DNA from: Streptococcus intermedius SK54 = ATCC 27335
GTDB lineage: Bacteria > Bacillota > Bacilli > Lactobacillales > Streptococcaceae
Direction of reading: 5' to 3'
Length of the DNA stretch: 64,000 bases
Assembly (NCBI RefSeq): GCF_000413475.1
Contig: NZ_ATFK01000005.1
Span: 124,001-188,000, forward strand
Position numbers and translations under genes: made by a program. The notes below the pieces were generated by a model. The model searched no databases. It saw only the letters and a program-made list of their open reading frames with translations, and was not told the DNA's origin. This document shows positions 27,842 through 37,965 of this stretch, piece after piece. Position 1 is the first letter of the stretch; the number at the start of each line of letters is the position of its first letter.

Positions 27842-27874
27842 AAATACCTAGATAAAGACTATCTAGGTATTTTT
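27842..27874. terminator. Bidirectional terminator between glsB-like gene and def
   Basis: AAATACCTAGATA, loop AAGAC, TATCTAGGTATTTTT: a perfect 13-bp stem with an A-run on one side and a T-run on the other. It serves the converging genes on both strands. Confidence 0.9.
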
Positions 27875-27894
27875 GATAATGATGTACAAGCTAT

Positions 27895-28509
27895 TTACTC
27901 AATCACCAACATGCCATCTGCCACTGCAAACGGGTCTTTTTCGTTGATGCGATCGTAGAACATAATGCCATTGGTATGATCGATTTCGTGTTGTACGACA
28001 ATGCTATTGTATCCTTTTAGTTTGATTCGGTGTTTCTTGCCATCCTTGTCAAAATAGTCAACGGTGACTCGTGCATGGCGAACAACATAGCCCGGAACTT
28101 CGCGGTCAACGGACAGGCAGCCCTCGCCTTCAGCCAGCGCTGCATCTTGAACGGAATGCGCCACTACTTTAGCATTATACATAACGGTTTGTAGAGCATA
28201 GGCTTCTTTAGGGGGATTTCCTTCTTTGTCTGGCAGGTTTGGAACCAAAACGGCAATAATACGTTTGGACAAATCTAGTTGTGGTGCAGCTAGACCAACT
28301 CCACCCCGGAGTCCCATCTTTTCAGCAGTGACTGGATCTTGTGAATTTCTCAAAAATTGGAGCATTTTTTCGCCTAAGATAATTTCTTGATCTGTAAGTG
28401 GAAAGGTGACATCTTCTGCTACTGCTCGCAGCGTTGGATTCCCTTCACGAATGATGTCATTCATATCAATTGAATGAGCTGGTTTTGTTAATTTTTCAAT
28501 AACAGACAT
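27895..28509 (-). CDS. def: Peptide deformylase
   Basis: A 204-residue metalloenzyme that removes the formyl group from nascent protein N-termini. All three family motifs are present: GVGLAAPQ (near residue 75), EGCLS (near 129, metal-binding Cys) and QHEIDH (near 173, two metal-binding His and catalytic Glu). The length and inserts are those of type II deformylases of Gram-positives. Ribosome binding site AAAGGAGAG precedes the ATG on the minus strand. Confidence 0.97.
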   Translation of the reverse strand: MSVIEKLTKPAHSIDMNDIIREGNPTLRAVAEDVTFPLTDQEIILGEKMLQFLRNSQDPVTAEKMGLRGGVGLAAPQLDLSKRIIAVLVPNLPDKEGNPPKEAYALQTVMYNAKVVAHSVQDAALAEGEGCLSVDREVPGYVVRHARVTVDYFDKDGKKHRIKLKGYNSIVVQHEIDHTNGIMFYDRINEKDPFAVADGMLVIE

Positions 28510-28695
28510 AATCTCTCCTTTGTTTTAAAATTGGATATTTATTCTACATAAAATTCTTTTTTATATGATAAATATAACACAAAACAAAGGAGAAAGAAAG
28601 AAGAAAGAAAATAAGCAAATCGGACAATCAATAGTAATGTAAAGAACGTATGTAGATATAAAGAAATAAATTATTAAAAAAATAGTAGGATATAC

Positions 28696-28724
28696 TTGCT
28701 ATTTTAAGTAAAAACAGGTATTAT
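28696..28724 (+). promoter_or_regulatory. Promoter candidate for the Pel-type operon
   Basis: TTGCTA (28696-28701) and TATTAT (28719-28724) are 17 bases apart, about 80 bases upstream of the first gene. The surrounding AT-rich 295-bp gap separates the divergent def and pel genes. No regulator gene or riboswitch is recognisable there. Confidence 0.5.
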
Positions 28725-28804
28725 GATTAATTGGATGTATAAAATAGTATTACTTATTCAATATTATTTTGAAATTAATAATACATTTTGTAAAGGAGAA
28801 AAAA

Positions 28805-30586
28805 TTGAAAACTCTACTATTTGGAAATACAGGGTATGTGACCGAAGAGTTTATACAGGAAGCCTTTCCAAAAGATATGGTTTATCTCTTAGGAGAGACA
28901 CATTTAAAAAATTCAAAAAAATTGAAGTTAACAGTTTTCTCTGAAGCAGAGAAGACTGATATGGAAGAAATTTTAAGAACATATCGATTTGATCGCATTC
29001 TTTATTTCTCTAATTCTTTAACTTATAAAAATCATCAAGTAGGAGAATTAGAGAGATTGCAATCTTTTTTGAATGTTGTCAAGGGGTTGGTTTATTCAAA
29101 GATTCTTTATATAACAGGACCAGAGGTGCTGAACCGTCCTCAAGAGTTAGAAATAGCAGCGGAGAGCCTTTGTCAGCATTGGGTAAAGGTGAATAGACAA
29201 TCTCTTAAAATAGTCCGTAGTCCTTATTTATATTCTGCCAGATTGCCAGAAGATTATTTTTATCGTTTATTCGATAAAGTTCACGAAAATAGAGCTATTT
29301 CTATTGAAGAACATCCGGATGAAATTGCGAATTTTATCAATTCAGAAGACTTAGCAGAGCTAATCAGCAAAATTTTTGATAGTTGGGATGATCAGACAGA
29401 AATTTTAAATATTTATAATCCGTTTGAAATTACTTTTCAGCATGTTGCAGAAAAGTTAGAAGAGCTGGCATTCTCTAAAAGTAAAATAGTGATTGATTCC
29501 AAATCGCCTGAACCTTGCCTTTATCACTCAACAGATAAAGATAATTTAAGGCATCGTTATGGCTGGTTTATTCATTATTCACTTTTAGACGATTTAGCAG
29601 ATTTATATAAAGATTTTGTTAAAGAAAATAAAGCGTCGAAACATCTGGAATTCAATCGTTTAAAAGCAGTTGTATATACGATGCGTTCTCATAAGACTTC
29701 CCAAAAGATAGCTGAGATTTTGCTTGCTTTTTTCTTGTCTGAGGTATTGAGCGCAATGTTGAACGGTTTTAATCAATTGAGAATGCTAGATGTCCGTTTA
29801 CTTTTTATTACCTTGGTTAGTACGATTTTTGGAACAATCTATGGAATTTTTGCAAGCTTCCTTTCTATAATTGGTCTATTTGCAGCAACTATTCTTGCTG
29901 GGGGGAATTGGCAATCAATCGTTTATAATACAGATAGATGGATTACCTTTGCAGCTTACATGTTTGTTGCTCTTATTTGTGGTATTATCCAGATGAAATA
30001 TCAAGATGAAAAAGAAATGTTAGAAAAAGAAAATCAGTTGCTAAATGATAGAAATGAATTTTTATCTATCTCATATGAGGATGCAGTTTATGATCGTGAA
30101 CAATTAGCTCAGCAAGTTGTAAGTAATCAAACTGGTACCAGCAAGCTGTTTTCTATTTTTCAACAATTAGATAAACCAACAGTAGAAGCTGTTTTAAATG
30201 AAACAAAGAAAATTGTTGCAGAACAACTAGAAACAAATAGTGTCAACATATATTCATTATCTGAGTTTTCTGGCTTCAACCTAAATAGGTATCCGATATT
30301 AGCAGAAGAGTTGAAAAATGATGAAGTTTGGGTCAATAAGAATTTGATTCCAGATTATCCAGTTTATGCATTAAAAATAGAATCTGCTTCAGGGTTAAGC
30401 TACCTTTTGTGGATTGAGGATGTTTCTTATAGTCATTTATCTCTTTCGCGCATGCACTTCTTACAAATGATTGGTGGAGCAACAGCTTCTATGTTAGATA
30501 AAGCTGGTTATCATCAAGCATTTGTCAACCTCAAAAAGACTACAGTTTTAGGAACTACTCCTAATGGCATCAAATATGGAGGGTGA
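28805..30586 (+). CDS. pelD: PelD-like protein: degenerate SDR domain + membrane helices + GAF-like domain
   Basis: A 593-residue protein, first of the operon. I chose TTG 28805 because AAAGGAG (28792-28798) is correctly spaced; an ATG at 28769 lacks a site. Residues 1-280 look like a short-chain dehydrogenase/epimerase with a Rossmann start (LLFGNTGYV), but I see no YxxxK catalytic pair, so it is probably non-catalytic. About four membrane helices follow (300-395), then a coiled coil (400-430) and a GAF-like domain (430-593). PelD in Pseudomonas is a c-di-GMP receptor with GAF plus degenerate GGDEF; here no GGDEF or RxxD receptor motif follows the GAF. The call rests on this architecture and on PelE/A/F/G neighbours. 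Confidence 0.78.
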   Translation: MKTLLFGNTGYVTEEFIQEAFPKDMVYLLGETHLKNSKKLKLTVFSEAEKTDMEEILRTYRFDRILYFSNSLTYKNHQVGELERLQSFLNVVKGLVYSKILYITGPEVLNRPQELEIAAESLCQHWVKVNRQSLKIVRSPYLYSARLPEDYFYRLFDKVHENRAISIEEHPDEIANFINSEDLAELISKIFDSWDDQTEILNIYNPFEITFQHVAEKLEELAFSKSKIVIDSKSPEPCLYHSTDKDNLRHRYGWFIHYSLLDDLADLYKDFVKENKASKHLEFNRLKAVVYTMRSHKTSQKIAEILLAFFLSEVLSAMLNGFNQLRMLDVRLLFITLVSTIFGTIYGIFASFLSIIGLFAATILAGGNWQSIVYNTDRWITFAAYMFVALICGIIQMKYQDEKEMLEKENQLLNDRNEFLSISYEDAVYDREQLAQQVVSNQTGTSKLFSIFQQLDKPTVEAVLNETKKIVAEQLETNSVNIYSLSEFSGFNLNRYPILAEELKNDEVWVNKNLIPDYPVYALKIESASGLSYLLWIEDVSYSHLSLSRMHFLQMIGGATASMLDKAGYHQAFVNLKKTTVLGTTPNGIKYGG

Positions 30587-30589
30587 TAA

Positions 30590-31489
30590 ATGGAGTTTAT
30601 TGTTTCTCTATTCTGTGTGATTTTAGATTTGGTATTATGTATCCATTCGTACTATTTGCTCAATTCTAAAAAAATTAAATTGCCCCTATTTTATACCATA
30701 TTTCCCATTGCGATACCATTTTTAGGTTATCTTTTACTGTGGCTTATAAATCCATCTAGACATGACGATACATCAAATGTGTCTCATCTTGCAAAAGAGG
30801 CGGATGTTTGGACAGAGCTAAGTGGAGTTGAAAATAAAAATGGGCTAGGAAATGCATATGAGAATGTCGAAGACCTCATCCCATTAGAAGAAGCGCTGTT
30901 GTTGCAAGATAAGGAAACAGCACGGTGGATGATAATGGAAATGGTTAGTCGGACTCCAGATCGATTTATCGAATTGTTATTTTTGGCTCGCAAAGATGAA
31001 GATACAGAAGTCGTGCATTACGCTACGACTCTTATTGCGGAAGTCTCAAGACAGTATGATATCCGTTTGCAAAAGTTAAATAAACGGTATCATCAGAATC
31101 CTGATGATTTCCAAGTTTTAGCAGAGTACTGTACTATTTTAGCAAGCTATTTACAAAAAGGGCTTGTAACGAAACGATTGGAAAAACTACTTAGAAAAGA
31201 TTACTCAGATCTTCTGGAAAAAAAGATTCAACAAAAAGAAGAGTTATCTGATTATCTGAATTTTATTAAAAATGAGTTGTTGCTTAAGCATTATACACGT
31301 GTTAAGGAATATCTTGATTTGATTTCAAGAAAGTGGGGACAACACGAAGAAATTTATATGTTATATCTACAATATTATTATGAAACGAAACAAGGAGAAA
31401 GGATAAAAGAATTGATAAAAGCTATAGAAAAAAACTCGATTTATATTTCAAAAGAGAACCGAGAATATTTAGCTTTTTGGCAATTTTAA
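30590..31489 (+). CDS. pelE: PelE-like membrane protein
   Basis: A 299-residue protein with two N-terminal membrane helices (about residues 3-21 and 30-50) and a long alpha-helical cytoplasmic part resembling TPR-type repeats (for example VHYATTLIAEVSRQYDIRL and EYCTILASYLQ). PelE in Pel systems has this topology and joins PelD and PelG in the membrane complex. Sequence identity is too low to recognise by motif, so the call depends on position between PelD-like and PelA-like genes and topology. It starts 3 bases after the upstream stop. Confidence 0.68.
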   Translation: MEFIVSLFCVILDLVLCIHSYYLLNSKKIKLPLFYTIFPIAIPFLGYLLLWLINPSRHDDTSNVSHLAKEADVWTELSGVENKNGLGNAYENVEDLIPLEEALLLQDKETARWMIMEMVSRTPDRFIELLFLARKDEDTEVVHYATTLIAEVSRQYDIRLQKLNKRYHQNPDDFQVLAEYCTILASYLQKGLVTKRLEKLLRKDYSDLLEKKIQQKEELSDYLNFIKNELLLKHYTRVKEYLDLISRKWGQHEEIYMLYLQYYYETKQGERIKELIKAIEKNSIYISKENREYLAFWQF

Positions 31490-31501
31490 AGGCTAATAAG
31501 A

Positions 31502-33334
31502 ATGAAAAAGAAAAAAAAGGTATTGGCTTATTCAAGGGAGTCCATTATAGTAGCGGTCATCTTTCTTTTATTAGCTGCAGTTTTGTGGATTCAAAAAAGC
31601 GGAGAACGTTATACGGTTTCTACAAATAACAATACATATCTAAAAGGAAATGTTCCCACTTCTAAAGCAGTTTTTGAAAGTTTAGCAAAAGAAAATCTTG
31701 TTCTTTACGATGAAAATAATGATACAAGTAGACGTGCAAAAGAGCAATTTGCACAGATTCTTAAGGACATGAAGCAGGGCTACCAATTAGTTAATGTTGC
31801 GAAAGAATCTCTTCCCAGTTTTTCAAATTATAAAAAAGTTATCGTACTTTTAAGTGATTTAGAAACTGTGGGCAAAAAAATACAGGAGATGGTTGATTGG
31901 GTTGAACAAGGGGGGAATGTTCTATTTGGAGTGACGCTAGTTAAGGACAACACTTCCGCGTCTATTGAGAAAAAATTAGGCGTGGTAAGCTCCAATTATG
32001 AGAACTCTATAGTAAATAATATTTATATTGATAAAGATTTCATGATTGGTGGTGGAAAAAGTTATCCAATTGACGGCGGTTTTGAATCAGCCTGGACAGT
32101 CTCGCTTTCATCAGATACTAAGGTTCATGCGTGGACAGACAATAAGGCTCACACTCCTCTTGTTTGGGAGAAAAAATATGGCAAAGGAAAGTTTGTTGTA
32201 GATAACTTTGGAATTTATGAAAGAGCAGTTCGCGGTATTTATGCTGCTTCTTATAGCTTATTGACGAATGCGACAGCTTATCCTGTTATCAATGGTGCTA
32301 CGTTCTATTTAGACGATTTTCCTTCCCCTGTACCTGCAGGTGATGCTACCTACATTAAACGAGATTACAATACCAGTATTGCTGATTTCTATACGAATAT
32401 TTGGTGGCCAGATTTATTGAAGTTATCTGAAAAGTACGGCATTAAATACACTGGTGGTGTCATTGAGAATTATGAAGATGATACATCAGGTCATGTAACT
32501 GCGCAAAAAGATATAGAACGCTTTAAGTACTTTGGAAAATCTCTTTTAGCAAATGGTGGAGAGCTTAGTTATCATGGGTATAACCACCAACCCCTTTCTC
32601 CTAAAGATACTGATTACGGAGATGAATTTCCAACTTATAAAACTTGGAAAAATAAAAAAGCAATGGAAGCTTCTATTCGTGAGTTGATGAGATTTACGAA
32701 GTCACTCTTTCCAAAGGGGGAAAAGTCCATCTACATTCCACCTTCAAATGTCCTTTCAAAAGAAGGAAGAGAAGTTTTGAGAGAGAAGTTTCCAGAAATT
32801 AAAAGTATTGCTAGTAATTATTTCCCAGGGAAATTCACCTATTCACAAGAATTTGAAGTAGCAGACGACGGCCTGATTGAACAACCGCGAATTGTTTCAG
32901 GGGGATCTTGGGATAATTATTCTAAATTAACTGTTTTTTCAGAATTAAATATGCATTATGTGTTGACTCACTTTCTTCATCCAGATGACGTAATGGATGA
33001 AGATAGAGGTGCAAAACAAGGCTGGAAAAAACTGTACAAAGATTTCACTAATGAGATTGCATGGGTTGATAAAATGGCACCTAATATTAGAGATTTGACG
33101 GGTTCTGAAATGGCAGGTGCTATTCAACGCTATGGTATTTTAAGTGTTCAACAACAGAAAACTGATAGTGGTTTGGAATTAACTCTAGGTAATTTCCATG
33201 ATAATGCCTATGTGATGCTTCGTTTGAATGAAGGCAAACCAGGAAAAGTGACTGGTGGGAAATTAGAACATTTAACTGGAAATCTTTATTTAATACATGC
33301 TACTTCTGCAAAAATAGAAATTGAATTGAAGTAA
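31502..33334 (+). CDS. pelA: PelA-like polysaccharide deacetylase, membrane-anchored
   Basis: A 610-residue protein with an N-terminal membrane anchor (residues about 14-29) and a large extracellular part. Carbohydrate-esterase features: FYLDDFPSP (Asp pair near 270), YHGYNHQPLSP (metal-type HxxxH near 357), YIPPSNVLSKEG and LTHFLHPDDVMDEDRG (candidate catalytic His). The first ~200 residues look like a flavodoxin/DUF2194-like domain. In Pel systems PelA partly deacetylates the GalNAc polymer. I see no glycoside hydrolase domain of the kind fused to Pseudomonas PelA, which matches the split-gene arrangement known in Gram-positive Pel clusters. Confidence 0.8.
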   Translation: MKKKKKVLAYSRESIIVAVIFLLLAAVLWIQKSGERYTVSTNNNTYLKGNVPTSKAVFESLAKENLVLYDENNDTSRRAKEQFAQILKDMKQGYQLVNVAKESLPSFSNYKKVIVLLSDLETVGKKIQEMVDWVEQGGNVLFGVTLVKDNTSASIEKKLGVVSSNYENSIVNNIYIDKDFMIGGGKSYPIDGGFESAWTVSLSSDTKVHAWTDNKAHTPLVWEKKYGKGKFVVDNFGIYERAVRGIYAASYSLLTNATAYPVINGATFYLDDFPSPVPAGDATYIKRDYNTSIADFYTNIWWPDLLKLSEKYGIKYTGGVIENYEDDTSGHVTAQKDIERFKYFGKSLLANGGELSYHGYNHQPLSPKDTDYGDEFPTYKTWKNKKAMEASIRELMRFTKSLFPKGEKSIYIPPSNVLSKEGREVLREKFPEIKSIASNYFPGKFTYSQEFEVADDGLIEQPRIVSGGSWDNYSKLTVFSELNMHYVLTHFLHPDDVMDEDRGAKQGWKKLYKDFTNEIAWVDKMAPNIRDLTGSEMAGAIQRYGILSVQQQKTDSGLELTLGNFHDNAYVMLRLNEGKPGKVTGGKLEHLTGNLYLIHATSAKIEIELK

Positions 33335-33348
33335 AAAGAGAAGATAAA

Positions 33349-34755
33349 ATGAGAATCTGTTTGGTTTTAGAGGGTTCCTACCCCTATGTACATGGAGATG
33401 TGTCTACTTGGATGCATCAATATATCACAGAAATGAAAGAACATGAATTTATCATTTGGGTTATTGGAGCCAATGAGGAAAAGAAAGGCATGTTCGTCTA
33501 TGAATTTCCTGAGAACGTTGTAGAAGTTCATGAAGTATTTCTGGATAGCTTAACTAGCTCAAAAGTGATTGATAAAAAAAGTGAAGAATTATCTCATGAA
33601 GAGTATGATGCTTTAAAACAATTAGTTTTTTGTGCAAAACCTGAGTGGTCTCTTATTTTCGACCTCCTTCAAGAAGGAAAAGTTCAACGAGATGACTTTT
33701 TAGTGAGTGAAGAATTTTTTCAGATGATTCAAGATTTATGTGAAAAAAAATATGCTGCACAGCCTATGTCAGATATATTTCATACTATCCGATCTATGCT
33801 TTTTCCATTATTAACATTGTTGTCTAGTGAGATCCCTGTTGCAGATGCTTATCATGCTATTTCTACTGGTTATGGTGGTATTTTGGCAACATTAGCTAGT
33901 ACCCGTATGAATAAGCCATTGTTGTTGACAGAACATGGAATTTATACGCGGGAGCGTGAGGAAGAAATTATTCGTGCAGATTGGATTTTACCTTCTATGC
34001 GTAAGCAGTGGATTGATTTCTTTTATATGCTATCCGATGCAATTTATTCTAAGGCAGATTGTATTACGAGTCTTTTTTCAAAAGCTCGTGAAACACAAAT
34101 TGCTCTTGGTTGTGATGCGAAAAAATGTCGAGTTATTTCAAATGGTATTGATTATGAAAGCTTTTCTAATATTCCTTTTGAAAAAGATGATGATAGTTGG
34201 ATTAATATTGGAGCTGCTGTCAGAATGGCTCCAATTAAAGATATTAAAACGATGATTTATGCTTTTTACGAAGTATCCTCCCAGATGCCCAATGTTCGCC
34301 TTTATATTATGGGAGGGGTGGATGATGAAGCCTATGCAGAAGAATGTTATGCTTTAGCACGTAAGTTGAAATTAGAAAATCTCTTCTTTACTGGGCGTGT
34401 AAATATCAAAGAATATCTCAAAAAAATGGACTTTATGATTTTAACGAGTATATCAGAAGGGCAACCATTGTCTATATTGGAGTCAATGGCTGCTGGAAAA
34501 CCTTGTGTTACAACGGATGTTGGCTGTTGTAAAGAATTATTAGAGGGAAAGCTAGACGATACATTAGGTTCAGCTGGCTATTGTGTGCCACCAACAGACT
34601 TAATGAGCTTAGCACATGCAATGCTTGTAATGGCAAGTTCAGAAGAAAAACGCCTAACTATGGGACAAATTGCTAAAAAAAGAAGTGAGCAATTTTATCA
34701 ATATCATCAAATGATTGAACAATATAGACAATTATATAAGGAGTATGTAAGATAA
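33349..34755 (+). CDS. pelF: Pel polysaccharide glycosyltransferase PelF (GT4)
   Basis: A 468-residue GT-B enzyme. The N-terminal domain has the PelF signature EGSYPYVHGDVSTWMHQYI (residues 7-25), then TEHGIYTREREEEI near 197. The C-terminal domain has CRVISNGIDYESF, AAVRMAPIKDIKTMIYAF and the retaining-GT4 E(x7)E motif SEGQPLSILESMAAGKP near 370. PelF is the cytosolic polymerase that uses UDP-GalNAc or a related UDP-sugar. The stop overlaps the PelG start by one base (TAATG). This is the strongest single piece of evidence that the operon is Pel-type. Confidence 0.93.
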   Translation: MRICLVLEGSYPYVHGDVSTWMHQYITEMKEHEFIIWVIGANEEKKGMFVYEFPENVVEVHEVFLDSLTSSKVIDKKSEELSHEEYDALKQLVFCAKPEWSLIFDLLQEGKVQRDDFLVSEEFFQMIQDLCEKKYAAQPMSDIFHTIRSMLFPLLTLLSSEIPVADAYHAISTGYGGILATLASTRMNKPLLLTEHGIYTREREEEIIRADWILPSMRKQWIDFFYMLSDAIYSKADCITSLFSKARETQIALGCDAKKCRVISNGIDYESFSNIPFEKDDDSWINIGAAVRMAPIKDIKTMIYAFYEVSSQMPNVRLYIMGGVDDEAYAEECYALARKLKLENLFFTGRVNIKEYLKKMDFMILTSISEGQPLSILESMAAGKPCVTTDVGCCKELLEGKLDDTLGSAGYCVPPTDLMSLAHAMLVMASSEEKRLTMGQIAKKRSEQFYQYHQMIEQYRQLYKEYVR

Positions 34756-36200
34756 TGGCAGGGATAGGATTCGAACTGCGAAAAGTATATAATAAAGGTG
34801 GATTCCTTTCAAAACAAAAGGCTTATGGTTATGCAGGTGTTGCATATGTGGGACCAATGCTTCTTGGGATTTTACTTATTTTGGCAGTTGTCATTCTAAG
34901 TGTGCTGGGACGACTGAGTAATACTGCACGTGATCATTTACTTGGTTTGATTTCGTATTCGATCTTAGCTTCCTTAGCGATTACCAACCTATTTTCAATG
35001 ATTGTGACTCGTTATGTGGCAGATATGCTCTATGAGAAAAAATTTGAAAAAATTTTGTCTTCTTATTTTTCCTCAGGGGCAATCATGTTAGGTATGGGAT
35101 TTGTGACTTATGGAATTTTCCTCTTTATTTCGGGAATTCCTCTGTTAGAAATTCTCTTAAACTTGATCTTGTTTAGTGAACTATGTATGATTTGGAATGC
35201 CGTGAATTATTTAACGGCTGTAAAAGATTATCGTAGTATTCTAAAAACCTTTGCCATAGCAATTTTGATTACTGTCGTGATTGGTTTAACAACACTCGTC
35301 TTAGCCATTCCGTATGGTTTGTTATTTAGTGTTTGTACTTCTTATGGCTTCATTCTTGTACAAATGATTCGTATTTTATATAGACATTTTCCGAAAAACT
35401 ATACTACTAATTTTGAATTCTTTGTTTGGTTTGATAAATATCTAGAACTTTTCAAAGTAGGCATTTATATGTTTATTGGACTTTTTGCACATATCGTCAT
35501 TAATTGGTTTGGTCCACTTAGTAAAGGAATCGGAGGACTTTTTCATACCGCTCCGGTTTATGACGTTCCTGCTATGCTCGCTTATCTAGTAACTTTGGTA
35601 TCTACTGTAAACTTTGTGGTATCTGTTGAGGTGAAATTTTATCCAAAATTTAGAGAATACTATCATATGTATGATGGAGTAGGGAGTGTTAAAAAAATTA
35701 ATCAAGCTGAAATTGAAATGATGAATACCTTACGGAATGAATTGAAATATTTATCATGGAAGCAGCTTTTAGCAACTTTACTAGCTATGTTTGTGGGAAT
35801 TGTTCTGTTGACAGTTTTACCACTTGGCTTTAATAGTCAGATGAAAGGTTATTTTCAAACACTTTGTTTAGGCTATGGGGTTTATGCTGTAGGGAATATT
35901 AATTTATTAATGTTACTTTACTTTGTTGATTATGAAGGTGCAAAGAGATGTGCAAGGTGGTTTGCAGTGCTCTCTGCTGTTTTTAGCATTTTTACTCAGT
36001 TTATGGATACCACTTTTATTGGATACGGTTTTTTATTAGCAGGTCTTGTACTCTACCTTACGACAACTACTAGATTGAGTGAATATACAAAAGAGCTTCC
36101 TTATCGTATTTTAGGAAGTCAGGAAGTCTTTTCTCAGGAAGGAGAAGGATTCTTTACGAAATTAGTGACTATTTTGAAAGCGAGGTCAAAAGATGGATAA
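34755..36200 (+). CDS. pelG: Pel transport membrane protein PelG
   Basis: A 481-residue integral membrane protein with about 12 helices, start MAGIGFELRKVYNKGGFLSKQKAYGYAG, a hallmark of PelG (MATE/Wzx-like fold). It probably exports the polymer made by PelF across the membrane. It is coupled by 1-base overlap to pelF and by 8-base overlap to the CotH gene downstream. Confidence 0.93.
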   Translation: MAGIGFELRKVYNKGGFLSKQKAYGYAGVAYVGPMLLGILLILAVVILSVLGRLSNTARDHLLGLISYSILASLAITNLFSMIVTRYVADMLYEKKFEKILSSYFSSGAIMLGMGFVTYGIFLFISGIPLLEILLNLILFSELCMIWNAVNYLTAVKDYRSILKTFAIAILITVVIGLTTLVLAIPYGLLFSVCTSYGFILVQMIRILYRHFPKNYTTNFEFFVWFDKYLELFKVGIYMFIGLFAHIVINWFGPLSKGIGGLFHTAPVYDVPAMLAYLVTLVSTVNFVVSVEVKFYPKFREYYHMYDGVGSVKKINQAEIEMMNTLRNELKYLSWKQLLATLLAMFVGIVLLTVLPLGFNSQMKGYFQTLCLGYGVYAVGNINLLMLLYFVDYEGAKRCARWFAVLSAVFSIFTQFMDTTFIGYGFLLAGLVLYLTTTTRLSEYTKELPYRILGSQEVFSQEGEGFFTKLVTILKARSKDG

Positions 36201-37965
36201 TAAGTGGATCAAATTTTTACTGGTTTTCGGTTTGATGGCACTTGCATTTGTTTTTTTAGCTATTTCTAGTAGTGGAAACAAGACAAAACAATCAACTACA
36301 AAAAAAGTAAAAAAAGAAAAGGTAGCAAATATCAATGATCAGCACCTCAGTGATAAAGAATCTTTGTATACTCGAAAAAGGCCTGACGTGATTACCATGT
36401 ATTTAACGGTAAGGCGTGGAAATACTGCTGAGAATACGAATCATTCTTGGCGAGAACTCAATCAATATTCAGCTTATGATTATGAAAAAATGGGGGTCAA
36501 GCGTTATCAGGTTGCAGGGCTTTTACAAGTAGGAAATGAAAAAGGTCCTGTAGCTGGTGAGTTTGGATTTGACGAGGAAGTTCCAAATGCGACTGTTCAA
36601 ATTCGAGGCCAAAGCTCCAGTCGTTCAAAGCAAAAAAGTTATAAGATAAAACTTAAAAAAAGTAAGGGGACTTGGGAAGGGCAGCGAACGATCAATTTGA
36701 ATAAGCACCCTTACGAAGCTCTTCGCTTTCGAAATAGACTGGCGTTTAAATTGATGGAAGGTATTCCGCAAATTGTTGGGCTTCGTACTCAATTTGTTCA
36801 TCTGTATGTAAAAGATGAAACAGGAAATGGCTCAAAGAATTTTGAAGATTATGGTCTTTATACGCAAGTTGAACAATTAAATAAAACTGCTCTTGAAGCA
36901 CATGGACTAGATAGAAGTGGTCATTTATACAAAGTAAATAATTTTGAGTTTTATAGAGAAGCAAATATTATTCGAAAGGAAAATGATCCTAGGTTTGATA
37001 AGAAAAAATTTGAATCTCGTTTGGAAGTGAAAGGCGATCATGACCATACAAAATTGATTGATATGTTGGAAAAGCTAAATGACAAGTCAATCAAAATTGA
37101 GCACCTTCTAGAAAAGTATTTTGATGCAGAGAATCTTCAATATTGGTTGGCCTTTCAAATATTGATGGGGAATACTGATAGCCAAAACCGGAATATGTTT
37201 CTGTATAGCCCCCTACATGGGAAACGTTGGTATATTTTACCATGGGACTTGGATGATTCGTTGCGTAAGGGTGAGCGAGTGCTTCGCCGATCGGATGCAT
37301 TGGGTGTCAACACATGGCAATATGGTGTTAGTAACTACTGGGGAAGTGTTCTTTTTCAACGCCTCTTAAAATCAGAACGATTTAGAACAGGTTTGGAAAA
37401 GATTGTGGAAAAGTTGTATAAAAATCAGCTGAGTCCTAAAAATATTGGTGATCTGAGTAAAAATTATGCTGAGATTGTGAAACCTTACTTATCACGTATG
37501 CCTGATATGGAGCGAATGCCTATAAAAGAAGAGCAATATAATAAGATTCTAAATGCATTGCCAAGGGAGGTTGAAAAAAATTACCAAGCTTACAAGAAGA
37601 GTTTGCAGACTCCTCAACCATTTTATATTGACCAACCCAAAAATGATAACGGAAAATTAGTTCTTAAGTGGATGCCATCTTATGATTTCAATCACAGGAA
37701 AATCACTTATCATGTGGAGTTAGCTAAAGATCCTAACTTTAAAGATAAAATTCTTGACAAGAAAGGTCTAACAAAGACAAGTGTTACGACAGATCATCTT
37801 CCAAAGGGACAATATTTTATGCGCGTGATTGCGACAAATTCTGATGGTAAATCACAAGCTGCATTTGATCAATATCGTGTAGGAACTACCAGTCTTTTTG
37901 GCGTTTTGAGTTTTTATGTGACGGAAGATGGTAAAATAAAGGTTGATGTCTATGAAAGCAAATAA
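36193..37965 (+). CDS. CotH-kinase-family protein, membrane-anchored, in Pel operon
   Basis: A 590-residue protein: a membrane helix at residues 7-25, basic Lys-rich linker, CotH domain (about 100-440) with VQIRGQSSSRSKQKSYKIKL, RNRLAFKLMEGIPQ, DYGLYTQVEQLNK (ATP-binding side) and WYILPWDLDDSLRKGERV (the metal-binding DxD-type motif near 352), then a C-terminal fibronectin-like segment (480-570). CotH in Bacillus phosphorylates spore-coat proteins; here no spores exist, so the target is presumably a surface polymer or protein outside the membrane. It overlaps both pelG and the next gene. Confidence 0.85.
   Translation: MDNKWIKFLLVFGLMALAFVFLAISSSGNKTKQSTTKKVKKEKVANINDQHLSDKESLYTRKRPDVITMYLTVRRGNTAENTNHSWRELNQYSAYDYEKMGVKRYQVAGLLQVGNEKGPVAGEFGFDEEVPNATVQIRGQSSSRSKQKSYKIKLKKSKGTWEGQRTINLNKHPYEALRFRNRLAFKLMEGIPQIVGLRTQFVHLYVKDETGNGSKNFEDYGLYTQVEQLNKTALEAHGLDRSGHLYKVNNFEFYREANIIRKENDPRFDKKKFESRLEVKGDHDHTKLIDMLEKLNDKSIKIEHLLEKYFDAENLQYWLAFQILMGNTDSQNRNMFLYSPLHGKRWYILPWDLDDSLRKGERVLRRSDALGVNTWQYGVSNYWGSVLFQRLLKSERFRTGLEKIVEKLYKNQLSPKNIGDLSKNYAEIVKPYLSRMPDMERMPIKEEQYNKILNALPREVEKNYQAYKKSLQTPQPFYIDQPKNDNGKLVLKWMPSYDFNHRKITYHVELAKDPNFKDKILDKKGLTKTSVTTDHLPKGQYFMRVIATNSDGKSQAAFDQYRVGTTSLFGVLSFYVTEDGKIKVDVYESK

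Noticed and set aside
36193..37965. Spore-coat assembly function for the CotH protein
   Set aside because: Streptococci do not sporulate and no other spore genes are near; the operon context points to surface polysaccharide.
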